The notes: generated by a model not told the origin, from the sequence alone. Counted from the first letter of the stretch, positions 7,679 to 16,750 are shown. The stretch: 64,000 nucleotides of DNA from Flavobacterium sp. WV_118_3 (GCF_039778605.1 NZ_CP156060.1:1240001-1304000), one strand, 5' to 3'. Numbers and translations: made by a program.

Positions 7679-9037
7679 ATGCAGGCTCTTAAAATATTTT
7701 TAGTGGAGGATGATCCCTTTTTTGGAGAGGTAATTAAGTATCATTTAATGTTAAATCCCGATTATACCGTTACTCTTTTTCAAACCGGGAAAGAATGTCT
7801 TGAAAAGTTGTTTTTAAAGCCGGATATAGTTTGTCTTGACTTCGGATTACCCGATATTTCAGGAGATGTACTCTTAAAAAAAATTCTACAAATTAATAAT
7901 ACTGTTTCGGTAATCATGATTAGCGGACAGGAAGATATCGAAGTGGCTGTCAACTGCTTAAAGGCCGGTGCCCAAGATTATATTGTTAAAAACAATAATA
8001 CTAAAGATCTTTTATGGAATTCGATAATCAAAATCCGGGAAAATCGCAATTTGCAAAATGAGGTCGAAGTACTTAAAGAAAAATTAGAACAGAAATTTAG
8101 TTTTGCTAATACCATTATTGGACAGAGTGACGCTATTAAAACTGTTTTTAAGAAAATTGAAAAAGCGGCGCAATCCAATATTACGGTTTCAATATCCGGT
8201 GAAACGGGAACTGGAAAAGAAGTGGTAGCAAACGCAATCCATTATAATTCGGAACGAAAGAATAAACCTTTCATTGCTGTTAACATGGCAGCAATACCTA
8301 GAGAGCTAATTGAAAGTGAATTTTTTGGGCATGAGAAAGGTGCTTTTACAGGAGCCGATAACCGCGTCATCGGTAAGTTTGAACAGGCAGATGGAGGAAC
8401 AATATTCTTAGACGAAATAGCAGAACTGGATTTAAGTCTTCAAAGTAAACTATTACGGGTGTTACAGGAGCGGGAAGTGACTCGTATAGGAGGAACCACT
8501 AAAATTAAATTGAATGTCCGACTAGTAATTGCTACTCATAAGGATTTGAAACAGGAAGTTGTAAAAGGAAACTTTAGAGAAGATTTGTATTATCGTGTTA
8601 TTGGACTTCCTATTGAATTGCCGCCTTTGCGGGATAGAAAAAATGATGTTTTACTATTGGCAAAACACTTTATCGATCTGTTTACAAAAGAAAACAAAAT
8701 GAAAACAATAGGATTAACAAAGGGTGCGCAGGAAAAATTATTAAAGTATCCGTTTCCGGGTAATGTCCGGGAATTAAAATCAGTTATAGATCTGGCTTGT
8801 GTTATGTGTGATGATCAACAAATTTCAGAAGAAAACCTGATGTTTAACAGTTTAAGAGAAACGGATTTCTTTTTATCGGAATCCAAAACACTCAAAGAGT
8901 ATACTTCGGAAATCATTATGTACTTTCTAAAGCAAAATAAAAACGATGTCTTAAAAACGGCAAAACAATTAGATATCGGAAAATCGACAATATATAATTT
9001 AATTCAATCGGTTCAACTAAAAAATATAGCGTTATGA
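7679..9037 (+). CDS. Sigma-54-dependent response regulator, NtrC family
   Basis: A 452-aa two-component activator of sigma-54 RNA polymerase. Residues 1-120 are a receiver domain with acidic pocket Glu10/Asp11/Asp12, phosphoacceptor Asp54 (VCLDFGLPD) and Lys104. Residues of about 143-375 are an AAA+ domain with Walker A GETGTGK (174-180), the sigma-54 contact motif GAFTGA (221-226) and Walker B TIFLDE (241-246). The last 50 residues form a Fis-type helix-turn-helix (DVLKTAKQLDIGKSTIYNLI). All residues needed for activity are present. Its stop overlaps the start of the FIST gene by four bases (ATGA), so the two are co-translated. The likely partner kinase is encoded at 10179-13229. Confidence 0.95.
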   Translation: MQALKIFLVEDDPFFGEVIKYHLMLNPDYTVTLFQTGKECLEKLFLKPDIVCLDFGLPDISGDVLLKKILQINNTVSVIMISGQEDIEVAVNCLKAGAQDYIVKNNNTKDLLWNSIIKIRENRNLQNEVEVLKEKLEQKFSFANTIIGQSDAIKTVFKKIEKAAQSNITVSISGETGTGKEVVANAIHYNSERKNKPFIAVNMAAIPRELIESEFFGHEKGAFTGADNRVIGKFEQADGGTIFLDEIAELDLSLQSKLLRVLQEREVTRIGGTTKIKLNVRLVIATHKDLKQEVVKGNFREDLYYRVIGLPIELPPLRDRKNDVLLLAKHFIDLFTKENKMKTIGLTKGAQEKLLKYPFPGNVRELKSVIDLACVMCDDQQISEENLMFNSLRETDFFLSESKTLKEYTSEIIMYFLKQNKNDVLKTAKQLDIGKSTIYNLIQSVQLKNIAL

Positions 9038-10176
9038 AAATAGCTTCTTTATTGTTTGAGAATAATTCCTTTTGTAAAGAAGTGAACACTGACGGACTAG
9101 TATATGAAGATGCAGAACTGGTTATTGGTTTTGGTTTAAGGGAATTGGTAACGAATCCATCTAATTTTATAAAAATACGGGATACGTTTCCAAACGCTAA
9201 ACTGGTTTTGTGTTCGTCGGCTGGAGAAATCTACCATGATACTGTTTTTAACAATACAATCTCATTAGTTGCTCTTACCTTTTCAACGACGGCTGTAAAA
9301 ACATTCGAAGTCAACAGTAAAGCTTTTAGTTCCAGTTATGATGCCGGTGTTGCACTAATCAAAAAGTTTTCCGGGGACAATTTGAAACTGGTGATGATTT
9401 TTTCGGATGGCGGGATCGTTAACGGAAGTGAGTTAGTAAAAGGAATCAACGCTTTTAAAGGGGAAAATGTACTTATTACCGGTGGTTTGGCTGGTGATGG
9501 TGCCGATTTTAACGAAACGGTGGTAGGATTAGACCAGCTTCCGAAGTCGGGTACTATTGTAGGTATCGGTTTTTATGGTGATCAACTGCAGGTGTCCCAT
9601 GGTTCGATGGGAGGATGGGAAAGTTTTGGCTTGGAGAGGACGGTTACAAAAGCAGATGGGAATGTTTTATACCAGATTGATGAGAAAAATGTGCTGGAAC
9701 TTTATAAAAGTTATTTGGGAAAGTATACTGAAAAGCTTCCCGCATCGGCATTATTGTTTCCGCTATCAATTCAAACGGGAAACGAATCGAAACCTATTGT
9801 AAGAACAATATTGTCTATCGATGAAGATAATCAATCGATGATATTTGCCGGTGATATCCCAATAGGGAGTAAGGTACGTTTTATGCGGTCTAATTTCGAT
9901 AGGTTGATTGATGCGGCAAGTCAGGCCGCTTCGGCTTGTCTGGAAATGAATAACTTTAAGCCCAAGCTGGCATTACTCATTAGTTGTGTTGGACGAAAAT
10001 TGGTTTTGGACACTAGAACAGAGGAGGAAATTGAGGCTGTTTCGGAAATCTTAGGCGAAGGAACTATTCTTTCCGGGTTTTATTCCTATGGCGAAATATC
10101 GCCGTTAAAACCATGGGAAGATTGTGTACTGCATAATCAGACAATGACTATTACGTGTTTAAGTGAAATCGATTAA
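9034..10176 (+). CDS. FIST domain sensor protein
   Basis: A 380-aa soluble protein with FIST_N (about residues 20-190) and FIST_C (about 210-360) domains. Supporting segments are CSSAGEI (60-66), the glycine-rich GGLAGDGADF (150-159) and the VSHGSMGGWESFG stretch near residues 187-199. FIST proteins are thought to sense small molecules for signalling proteins. In Pseudomonas, Shewanella and Vibrio the FIST protein NosP binds haem and nitric oxide and controls a co-encoded hybrid kinase (NahK/HnoK type). The gene here overlaps the response regulator by four bases and precedes a hybrid kinase by two, matching that arrangement. A histidine at 189 could be a ligand, but haem binding is only a guess. 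Confidence 0.88.
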   Translation: MKIASLLFENNSFCKEVNTDGLVYEDAELVIGFGLRELVTNPSNFIKIRDTFPNAKLVLCSSAGEIYHDTVFNNTISLVALTFSTTAVKTFEVNSKAFSSSYDAGVALIKKFSGDNLKLVMIFSDGGIVNGSELVKGINAFKGENVLITGGLAGDGADFNETVVGLDQLPKSGTIVGIGFYGDQLQVSHGSMGGWESFGLERTVTKADGNVLYQIDEKNVLELYKSYLGKYTEKLPASALLFPLSIQTGNESKPIVRTILSIDEDNQSMIFAGDIPIGSKVRFMRSNFDRLIDAASQAASACLEMNNFKPKLALLISCVGRKLVLDTRTEEEIEAVSEILGEGTILSGFYSYGEISPLKPWEDCVLHNQTMTITCLSEID

Positions 10177-10178
10177 TT

Positions 10179-13100
10179 ATGGAAGTCCATAAACTATTAC
10201 AACGGCAAATTAAAAAACATCTTACAGATGATTGTCTGAAAAATCCACAGTTTACAACATTTATCAATTCGGTTAATGAATCGTATCATTCGTTTGAAAG
10301 AGATAAAGATCTGTTGGAACATGCTTTTCAGATAAGTGAAAAAGAATACAATGAAATTAACGATAATCTAAAAAAAGAATATGCCTTAAAACAGCAGTCG
10401 ATATCGAATTTATTTGCGAATATTCTGGAACTGGATGCCGAATATGTTATGCAGTCTGATAATAATAAGGACGATTTATTACTCGTTACAGGTTATGTAA
10501 GCAGACAAATTAAGGAAAGAAAGAAGGTCGAAAAAAAACTACGGCAAACCGTCGAATTACTCCAAGCATTACTGGATAATTTACGATCGGGTATCTTAGT
10601 CGTCGATAATCAGGGGAAGATAGCATTTATCAACAGTTATTTCTGTGAAATGCGAAAAATAAGTATAGCGCCGGAACATTTGGTTGGAGCCGACCATTCG
10701 AGGATTTTCGATGAGTCTAAAATCGTTTTTAAAAATCGAGAAGCGTATGCGGAACGAGTAAATGCCATTGTAGAAAAAAATGAACTAGTGATCGGAGAGT
10801 TGTTGGAAACAGAGGAAGGATACTTTTTTGAGCGGGATTATATTCCGATTTTTATTGAACAGGAAAGTGTGGGACATCTGTGGAAACTTCGCGATGTTAC
10901 CGAAAAAACACAATATCAAAATTTATTGGTACAAAGTGAAGAATTCAACAGAATTATTATGAATTCTTCTTTTAATGCCATCATAACGGTCGATGCTTCC
11001 GGAAAAATCACTTCATGGAATAAGCAGGCTGAAATTATTTTTGGCTGGAGAAAGGAAGAAGTGATCGGAGAAAGTTTAATAAAACGGATTATTCCGAGCA
11101 CCGATCTAAAGTCCTATATGAAGGGAATGGAATATTATGTAAAAACGGTTACTGAAGATAATTTGAGTACCCAACTTGAAATTGAAGTGATCAATCGATT
11201 TGGCGTCCAGTTTCCGGTGGAACTTTTTGTTGTACCATTGGAGCAAAACGGAGAACGGTTTTTCTGTTCCTTTATTCAGGATATTTCAGAACGAAAAGAA
11301 AATGAAGCACGATTGCGGTTTCAGGAAGAAAAGTATCGGAATATTATCACGAATATGAATTTGGGATTAATAGAGGTCGATGTAAATGAAACGATTCAGT
11401 TTGCTAATAAAAGTTTTGCCGGAATGTGCGGTTTTGAGATTTCGGAACTTATCGGAAAAAAACCAGCCGAAATATTTGTTTTTGGTGAAAATATTAGCAC
11501 CATCAAAAGTAAAATAAAATTGCGTGAACAAGGAGTGTCGGATGTTTATCAAATTCCGATTAAGAATAAAAGGGGAGAATTGAAATGGTGGGCTATTGGT
11601 GGTGCTCCCAATTATGACGATAACGGAAAACTGATCGGTTCTATCGGTATCCATTTGGATATCACAGCACAGAAAGAGCTTGAAATTGAATTACAAAAAG
11701 AGAAATTAAAAGCTATTGAGGCCTCAAAAGCAAAAGAGGTTTTTTTAGCCAATATGAGTCATGAAATGCGAACGCCGCTTAATGCCATTATTGGTTTTAT
11801 AAGAGAATTAAATAAGGAATCACTTTCGGAAAAACAACATGCTTGTGTGGAAAATTGCCGGATTGCTTCCAAACACCTACTGGATATTATCAATAATATT
11901 CTGGATATCTCAAAAATTGAAGCCGGTGAAATCGCGTTGGAAAATAAAGATTTTATCCTAAAAGAATCGCTGGATAAGGTGATCCGGGTAATGAAACCGG
12001 TAGCAAAACAAAAAGGTTTACGCCTTAGTTTTTTTATGGACGAAAAAATTTGTCCGGTGGTAATTGGGGATGCGCTTCGATTGGAACAGATCTTGTTTAA
12101 TCTGATCGGAAATGCGTTAAAGTTTACACCAAAAGGAAAGATAACGCTGAGTTGCATTTTGGAATCAGAAACGATACACGAACTGCAAGTGCATATTGCT
12201 GTTACGGATACGGGTATTGGAATGGATCAGGCTTTTATAAAAAAAATTTTTAGTAAATTTTCTCAGGAGGATATTGCGGTTACCCGAAAATTTGGCGGTA
12301 CCGGATTAGGGATGGCCATAACCAAAGAGCTAGTGAATATGATGAAAGGAGAAATATGGGTGGAAAGTACTAAAAATATAGGCACAACGATGCACATTCG
12401 GATCGTCTTGCCAAAAGGGAATATGGTTGATGTGGTTAAAGAGGAAAAAGAGATCAATGTTGATATTACCGGAGTTCGGATTTTATTGGTGGAGGATAAT
12501 CCGATGAACCGGTTGGTGGCTATTAATTCACTCAATTATTTTAATGCTGTGGTAACTGAGGCATGCGATGGAAACGAGGCTTTGGAGATAGTAGCCAAAA
12601 CGAAATTTGATATTATTCTGATGGATGTTCAAATGCCGGGAATGGATGGTATGGAAGCCACTGATAAAATCCGGAACCAGCTTAAATTGACTATTCCGAT
12701 AATTGCGCTTACAGCTAACGCATTTAAGAGTGAAATCGATAAATGCAGGGAAGTCGGAATGAATGATTATGTTACAAAACCGTTTGAAGAACGGGTATTG
12801 ATCGAAACGATTGCAAAATATACGGTAAACAATGTTGTGGTAGATGAAGACGACGACCTTATGGATTCCACATATGATCAAGAGGGATACGATCTTACGA
12901 ACATCAAAATTTTAAGTAGAGGAAATGATTCTTTTGTTGCGAAAATGATCCACATTTTTATAACGCAAACAACAGAAACGCTTCAGAAAATTGACCGTGC
13001 ATTTGAGTCTGGCGACTTACTTGAAGTAAGTCGTTTAGTCCATAAGGTTAAGCCTAGTATAGAAAGTATTGGTATTAAGGCGGTTCTCAATGAGGTAAAG

Positions 13101-13229
13101 GCACTTGAGATTATGGCTAAAGAGAATAATACGGGTAACCTTAAGGATTGTATACAGTTGTATAAACCCGTTAAAAAGCATTTGCTTTTGGTAATTGAAA
13201 AACTTAAGAAAGTATTTGATATGTCCTAA
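10179..13229 (+). CDS. PAS-containing hybrid sensor histidine kinase with receiver and HPt domains
   Basis: A 1016-aa soluble kinase with no membrane segments. A coiled-coil start (1-125) is followed by three PAS-like domains (about 128-240, 250-375 and 380-500). Then come the HisKA dimerisation domain with His528 (ANMSHEMRTPLN), an HATPase domain with N box LIGNALKF and G boxes DTGIGM and GGTGLGM, a receiver domain with Asp816 (ILMDVQMPGMDG) and Lys867, and a C-terminal HPt domain with His955 (LVHKVKPS). It thus contains a full phosphorelay. The gene starts two bases after the FIST gene, so the FIST protein is the probable cytoplasmic input. Phosphate could pass from the HPt domain to the regulator at 7679-9037 or to the one at 13359-13793. 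Confidence 0.95.
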   Translation: MEVHKLLQRQIKKHLTDDCLKNPQFTTFINSVNESYHSFERDKDLLEHAFQISEKEYNEINDNLKKEYALKQQSISNLFANILELDAEYVMQSDNNKDDLLLVTGYVSRQIKERKKVEKKLRQTVELLQALLDNLRSGILVVDNQGKIAFINSYFCEMRKISIAPEHLVGADHSRIFDESKIVFKNREAYAERVNAIVEKNELVIGELLETEEGYFFERDYIPIFIEQESVGHLWKLRDVTEKTQYQNLLVQSEEFNRIIMNSSFNAIITVDASGKITSWNKQAEIIFGWRKEEVIGESLIKRIIPSTDLKSYMKGMEYYVKTVTEDNLSTQLEIEVINRFGVQFPVELFVVPLEQNGERFFCSFIQDISERKENEARLRFQEEKYRNIITNMNLGLIEVDVNETIQFANKSFAGMCGFEISELIGKKPAEIFVFGENISTIKSKIKLREQGVSDVYQIPIKNKRGELKWWAIGGAPNYDDNGKLIGSIGIHLDITAQKELEIELQKEKLKAIEASKAKEVFLANMSHEMRTPLNAIIGFIRELNKESLSEKQHACVENCRIASKHLLDIINNILDISKIEAGEIALENKDFILKESLDKVIRVMKPVAKQKGLRLSFFMDEKICPVVIGDALRLEQILFNLIGNALKFTPKGKITLSCILESETIHELQVHIAVTDTGIGMDQAFIKKIFSKFSQEDIAVTRKFGGTGLGMAITKELVNMMKGEIWVESTKNIGTTMHIRIVLPKGNMVDVVKEEKEINVDITGVRILLVEDNPMNRLVAINSLNYFNAVVTEACDGNEALEIVAKTKFDIILMDVQMPGMDGMEATDKIRNQLKLTIPIIALTANAFKSEIDKCREVGMNDYVTKPFEERVLIETIAKYTVNNVVVDEDDDLMDSTYDQEGYDLTNIKILSRGNDSFVAKMIHIFITQTTETLQKIDRAFESGDLLEVSRLVHKVKPSIESIGIKAVLNEVKALEIMAKENNTGNLKDCIQLYKPVKKHLLLVIEKLKKVFDMS

Positions 13230-13358
13230 AATTGTTTCGATGGAATTGTTTCCAAAATATGGAAAATAACAACATCTTTTTTGTTTTTAATATACTGATA
13301 ATCTGATTGTTAATTGTATGGTCTGACTTTGGTTGTGCTATAAATAAAAAAAGCAATC

Positions 13359-13793
13359 ATGGAAAATCAGACCCAATTCAAAATTTTTATTGTAGATGAC
13401 GATGTATTCTGTGCCAATGTATATGAGCAACATTTACGAAACAGTCATTACAATGCTATTACTTTTTATGATAACGGAAACGACTGCATTCTGAATCTTT
13501 ATCAGAATCCCGATATCATTTTTTTGGACCATAACATGGAGGATATTACGGGCTTTGAAGTCTTAAAAAAGATTAAACGATATAACCCGAATATCTATGT
13601 GATTATGGTTTCCGGTCAGGAAAACATCAAAACCGCTGTCGATGCACTGAAATATGGCGCTTTTGATTACGTCATAAAAGATAATGATGCCTGTGATAAA
13701 ATCATACAATTAATTAATAAGGTGGCGCGGGTAAAGGAAGAACTCCGAAAATCCAACCCAAATATTATTCAACGGTTGTTATCCCTTTTTTAA
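13359..13793 (+). CDS. Single-domain response regulator
   Basis: A 144-aa receiver domain with no output domain. The acidic residues IVDDD (11-15), phosphoacceptor Asp57 (IFLDHNMED) and Lys107 (YVIKDND) are all present, and about 25 basic residues follow the domain. It resembles the receiver of the sigma-54 regulator at 7679 in several stretches (KAGAQDYIVKNN compared with KYGAFDYVIKDN), so the two may be paralogues competing for the same phosphodonor. It lies 129 bases after the hybrid kinase, possibly with its own promoter. Such proteins act as phosphate shuttles or sinks or by protein contact. Confidence 0.9.
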   Translation: MENQTQFKIFIVDDDVFCANVYEQHLRNSHYNAITFYDNGNDCILNLYQNPDIIFLDHNMEDITGFEVLKKIKRYNPNIYVIMVSGQENIKTAVDALKYGAFDYVIKDNDACDKIIQLINKVARVKEELRKSNPNIIQRLLSLF

Positions 13794-13812
13794 TGCACTT
13801 AAAATGCAAATC

Positions 13813-13932
13813 ATGAAAACGATAGTTGGTTACCTCATTGTGGTTTTATTTTTCAGCTCCTGTAAAACCCAGAATTTATTAGTTCAGGACGATACTGTAA
13901 AAGATTCGACAGACGAATGGCTATGGTACTAA
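13813..13932 (+). CDS. Small lipoprotein, 39 aa
   Basis: A short frame not usually called because of its length. It encodes MKTIVGYLIVVLFFSSCKTQ and a 19-residue acidic tail ending DEWLWY. The basic start, hydrophobic stretch and lipobox FSSC make a complete lipoprotein signal, so the mature product would be a lipid-anchored peptide of about 21 residues. An in-frame ATG at 13804 is an alternative start. It begins 20 bases after the response regulator gene and could share its transcript. The function is unknown. Confidence 0.6.
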   Translation: MKTIVGYLIVVLFFSSCKTQNLLVQDDTVKDSTDEWLWY

Positions 13933-14018
13933 TGTTTGTAGCCGTAATTAAAATACTATTGCTCTTTCACGGATTAAAAGAATGGACAGCCATCCTGAAA
14001 AAACTGGAACAAGGCTAG
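13932..14018 (+). CDS. Possible microprotein overlapping the small lipoprotein
   Basis: A 28-aa frame starts at the ATG overlapping the preceding stop (TAATG), an arrangement typical of translational coupling. It has a hydrophobic start (FVAVIKILLLFH) and an amphipathic charged end (KEWTAILKKLEQG), which would suit a small membrane peptide. ATGs at 13917 and 13923 give longer forms. It is supported only by the overlap and composition and could be chance. Confidence 0.3.
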   Translation: MFVAVIKILLLFHGLKEWTAILKKLEQG

Positions 14019-14173
14019 TTGAAAAGATTGTGCCAGTAAGGAAAAAAGGAAAATTACACCGGGAATTTAATCGTAATAGTCATTATAATTGTTTTAAACG
14101 ATTCTGACGTTTAATGTATTTTGGGTATAATTTTATTTTGAAAATAAACCGATTTCGTCTAAACAAAAATGCT

Positions 14174-14181
14174 TAATTTTG
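14174..14181 (+). promoter_or_regulatory. Putative -7 box of lpdA
   Basis: TAATTTTG matches the Bacteroidota consensus TAnnTTTG and lies 41 bases before the lpdA start codon. No clear -33 TTG at standard spacing was seen. Confidence 0.45.
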
Positions 14182-14221
14182 TAATGAAATTTTTAAAAAC
14201 ACAACATAATATAATTATACT

Positions 14222-15625
14222 ATGAGTTCATTTGACGTAGTTGTTATTGGTTCGGGGCCTGGAGGCTATGTAGCGGCAATCCGTTGCGCCCAATTAGGAA
14301 TGAAAACGGCCATTATTGAAAAATATTCCACTTTAGGAGGTACTTGTTTAAATGTTGGATGTATCCCGTCTAAAGCAATGTTGGCTTCTTCCCACCATTT
14401 CGAAGAAATTTCTCATTTTGCAGATCACGGTATTGAAGTGAGCGGTGACGTGAAAGTGAACCTTGAAAAAATGGTGGCCCGTAAAAAAGCTGTTGTTGAT
14501 CAAACTGCCGGAGGGGTGAAATACCTGATGGATAAAAATAAAATTACCGTATTCGAAGGAGTAGGTGCTTTTGAAAGCGCTACAGCTATCGCGATTACTA
14601 AAAAAGATGGTTCGGTTGAAAAAATCGAAGCAAAAAATACCATTATTGCTACCGGTTCAAAACCATCCAGCTTACCTTTTATCAAAATCGATAAAGAAAG
14701 AATCATCACCTCTACAGAAGCATTGGAATTAAAAGAAGTTCCGAAACATTTAGTGATCATCGGTGGTGGTGTCATCGGGTTGGAACTAGGTCAGGTGTAT
14801 TTACGTCTTGGTGCTCAGGTTTCTGTGGTGGAATTTATGGATCGTATTATTCCGGGCATGGATGCCGGTTTGTCGAAAGAATTGACAAAGGTGTTGAAAA
14901 AACAGGGAATGAAATTCTATACGTCACATAAAGTTCAGGCGGTGGATCGTAACGGAGAAGTGGTCACCGTTAAAGCGGAGAACGCTAAAGGTGAAGTGAT
15001 CACCCTTGAAGGTGACTACGCGTTGATTTCAGTAGGTCGTCGTCCGTATACAGAAGGATTAAATGCCGATAAAGCCGGTGTGAAAATTACCGAAAGAGGT
15101 CAGATTGAAGTAAATGATCATTTACAAACTACGGCGTCAAACATTTATGCTATCGGTGACGTAGTTCGCGGAGCGATGTTGGCGCACAAAGCAGAAGAAG
15201 AAGGTGTGGTTGTGGCAGAATACCTTGCCGGACAAAAACCACATATCGATTATAACCTAATTCCGGGTGTGGTATATACCTGGCCGGAAGTGGCTGCTGT
15301 TGGTAAAACAGAAGAGCAGTTAAAAGAAGCCGGAGTAGCCTACAAATCGGGAAGCTTCCCATTCAAAGCGTTAGGTCGTGCCCGTGCCGGAGGTGATACC
15401 GACGGATTTGTAAAAATCCTGGCCGATGCTAAAACCGATGAAGTTTTAGGCGTACATATGATTGGGCCTCGTTGTGCGGATTTAATCGCGGAAGCGGTTA
15501 CAGCTATGGAATTCAAAGCTTCGGCGGAAGATATTTCCAGAATGTCGCATGCACACCCAACATTTGCAGAAGCCATCAAAGAAGCGGCTTTAGCCGCTAC
15601 CGATAACAGAGCATTACACGTGTAA
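14222..15625 (+). CDS. lpdA: Dihydrolipoyl dehydrogenase
   Basis: The E3 flavoenzyme of the pyruvate and 2-oxoglutarate dehydrogenase complexes and of glycine cleavage. It reoxidises dihydrolipoamide with NAD. It is 467 aa, the normal length. An FAD-binding GSGPGG motif is at 10-15, the redox-active disulfide Cys42/Cys47 is in GGTCLNVGCIPSK, and a NAD-binding GGGVIGLELG segment is near residue 180. The C-terminal dimer-interface base pair His445/Glu450 is in HAHPTFAEA. It is a single gene with its own promoter and terminator. Confidence 0.97.
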   Translation: MSSFDVVVIGSGPGGYVAAIRCAQLGMKTAIIEKYSTLGGTCLNVGCIPSKAMLASSHHFEEISHFADHGIEVSGDVKVNLEKMVARKKAVVDQTAGGVKYLMDKNKITVFEGVGAFESATAIAITKKDGSVEKIEAKNTIIATGSKPSSLPFIKIDKERIITSTEALELKEVPKHLVIIGGGVIGLELGQVYLRLGAQVSVVEFMDRIIPGMDAGLSKELTKVLKKQGMKFYTSHKVQAVDRNGEVVTVKAENAKGEVITLEGDYALISVGRRPYTEGLNADKAGVKITERGQIEVNDHLQTTASNIYAIGDVVRGAMLAHKAEEEGVVVAEYLAGQKPHIDYNLIPGVVYTWPEVAAVGKTEEQLKEAGVAYKSGSFPFKALGRARAGGDTDGFVKILADAKTDEVLGVHMIGPRCADLIAEAVTAMEFKASAEDISRMSHAHPTFAEAIKEAALAATDNRALHV

Positions 15626-15645
15626 TTTTTGGAATCAAGATATAG

Positions 15646-15680
15646 AAAAGCCCCGATGAGTTTATCATCGGGGCTTTTTT
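15646..15680 (+). terminator. Terminator after lpdA
   Basis: Perfect stem AAAAGCCCCGATGA / TCATCGGGGCTTTT with a five-base loop and a T-run. The A-run on the other side lets it also serve the convergent lipoprotein gene. Confidence 0.92.
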
Positions 15681-15714
15681 ACATCTGACAGGTTTCCAAA
15701 ACGGGTCAGGTGTA
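15680..15714. repeat. Dispersed palindrome, copy 2 (degenerate)
   Basis: TACATCTGACAGGTTT and the arm GGGTCAGGTGTA form a decayed copy of the CCTGACAGGT palindrome, directly abutting the lpdA terminator. Confidence 0.75.
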
Positions 15715-15728
15715 GTTATGGGTGATAA

Positions 15729-16556
15729 TTATTTTACTTCAAAATACTGTCCGGTAAAGGTATAAACGGTAAAACCCTTTGTTACACTTCCGTCATTGGT
15801 TACCACCGGAAGATAAATCTGTTTTTTCTGATCATCGTATTTGATTAATTTCAACGGTCGTTCCGGTCGGTCAACTACACTAAAAAAGTCAAAGTCAATA
15901 CGTAATTCTTTTACAAATCCTTCTTTTGTTTTAAACAGTTTGGTTTCTTTTTTCAGTTCGCCATTTTCAATGGTAAAGACTTCAATCGACTGACTCACAT
16001 CTTTGGAGGAATACACACCATTGCTAACCGCTAAATAATAGGTTTTTGTACCGTTTTTTAGTGTGAACAGCTCCGAATAAAACGGAATATAATCATCATC
16101 ACTTTCGGGATTGGTGTCTTCCGATAATTTTGCTTTTACTTTTGTCCCGGATTGGTATTGGAACAAGTTCATAAAGTCTAACATGGTACCACCTTCCCAG
16201 GTATTCCAACTGTAAATTTTAAATAAGGAATCACTACTGATTACAATATCGATATTTTCCTTTTTTAAAGAATCAAATGGATATCGGATGGATTCCGGAT
16301 TTTTAGTCAGACTGTTTAAAAAGGCCGTTTGAAATTTTTCGTTCACCGTTTCTAAAGAATCAACAGGGATATCATTGCCATCGGAGTGATAGGCTACAAT
16401 TTTTTGATACATTTTTTGCAACATGAGTTCTTCTTCTTTTAAATGAGAAACCTGTTGCGGCGCTTTTGGATCGGGTGTATCTACCTTTTTTTGCTTCTGA
16501 TCGCAACTATTTAAAAATAGAGCCAGTAAAATAAATAAGGGAATACGGATTTTCAT
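15729..16556 (-). CDS. Lipoprotein of unknown function
   Basis: A 275-aa protein with a lipoprotein signal (MKIRIPLFILLALFLNSC; lipobox LNSC) followed by a charged, low-complexity linker. The rest contains no motif I recognise. It alternates hydrophilic beta-strand-like segments and ends YTFTGQYFEVK, which suggests a periplasmic or surface beta-rich domain. It stands alone, convergent with lpdA and downstream of dnaN on the same strand. A repeat and the dnaN terminator separate it from dnaN, so it is probably transcribed separately. Confidence 0.8.
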   Translation of the reverse strand: MKIRIPLFILLALFLNSCDQKQKKVDTPDPKAPQQVSHLKEEELMLQKMYQKIVAYHSDGNDIPVDSLETVNEKFQTAFLNSLTKNPESIRYPFDSLKKENIDIVISSDSLFKIYSWNTWEGGTMLDFMNLFQYQSGTKVKAKLSEDTNPESDDDYIPFYSELFTLKNGTKTYYLAVSNGVYSSKDVSQSIEVFTIENGELKKETKLFKTKEGFVKELRIDFDFFSVVDRPERPLKLIKYDDQKKQIYLPVVTNDGSVTKGFTVYTFTGQYFEVK

Positions 16557-16651
16557 GGTGTTGGATTAAGAGGTGAAATAATTAAACGCTTTTATATTGT
16601 AACATCTAAAAATAGGAATTTCCGGGTAGATGGTACTCATAGTGCTAGGTT

Positions 16652-16702
16652 TTTTTACTTACACCTGACAGGTTTCTAAAACCTGTCAGGTGTAAGTAAA
16701 AA
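16652..16702. repeat. Dispersed palindrome, copy 3 (extended)
   Basis: The longest copy: arms TTTTTACTTACACCTGACAG and its complement, 24-25 bp each, around a two-base centre. It lies between the lipoprotein gene and the dnaN terminator. As RNA it would fold into a very stable hairpin. Confidence 0.92.
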
Positions 16703-16714
16703 CCTTGATCAAAT

Positions 16715-16750
16715 AAAAAACCGCAATCCTAATAAGTTTTGCGGTCTTTT
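16715..16750 (-). terminator. Terminator of dnaN
   Basis: Stem ACCGCAA / TTGCGGT with A/T-rich flanks. Read on the minus strand it ends in TTTTTTAT, 31 bases beyond the dnaN stop. Confidence 0.75.

Noticed and set aside
11759..12881. Long open frames on the minus strand inside the hybrid kinase gene
   Set aside because: They mirror a strongly conserved kinase frame and have no family features of their own.
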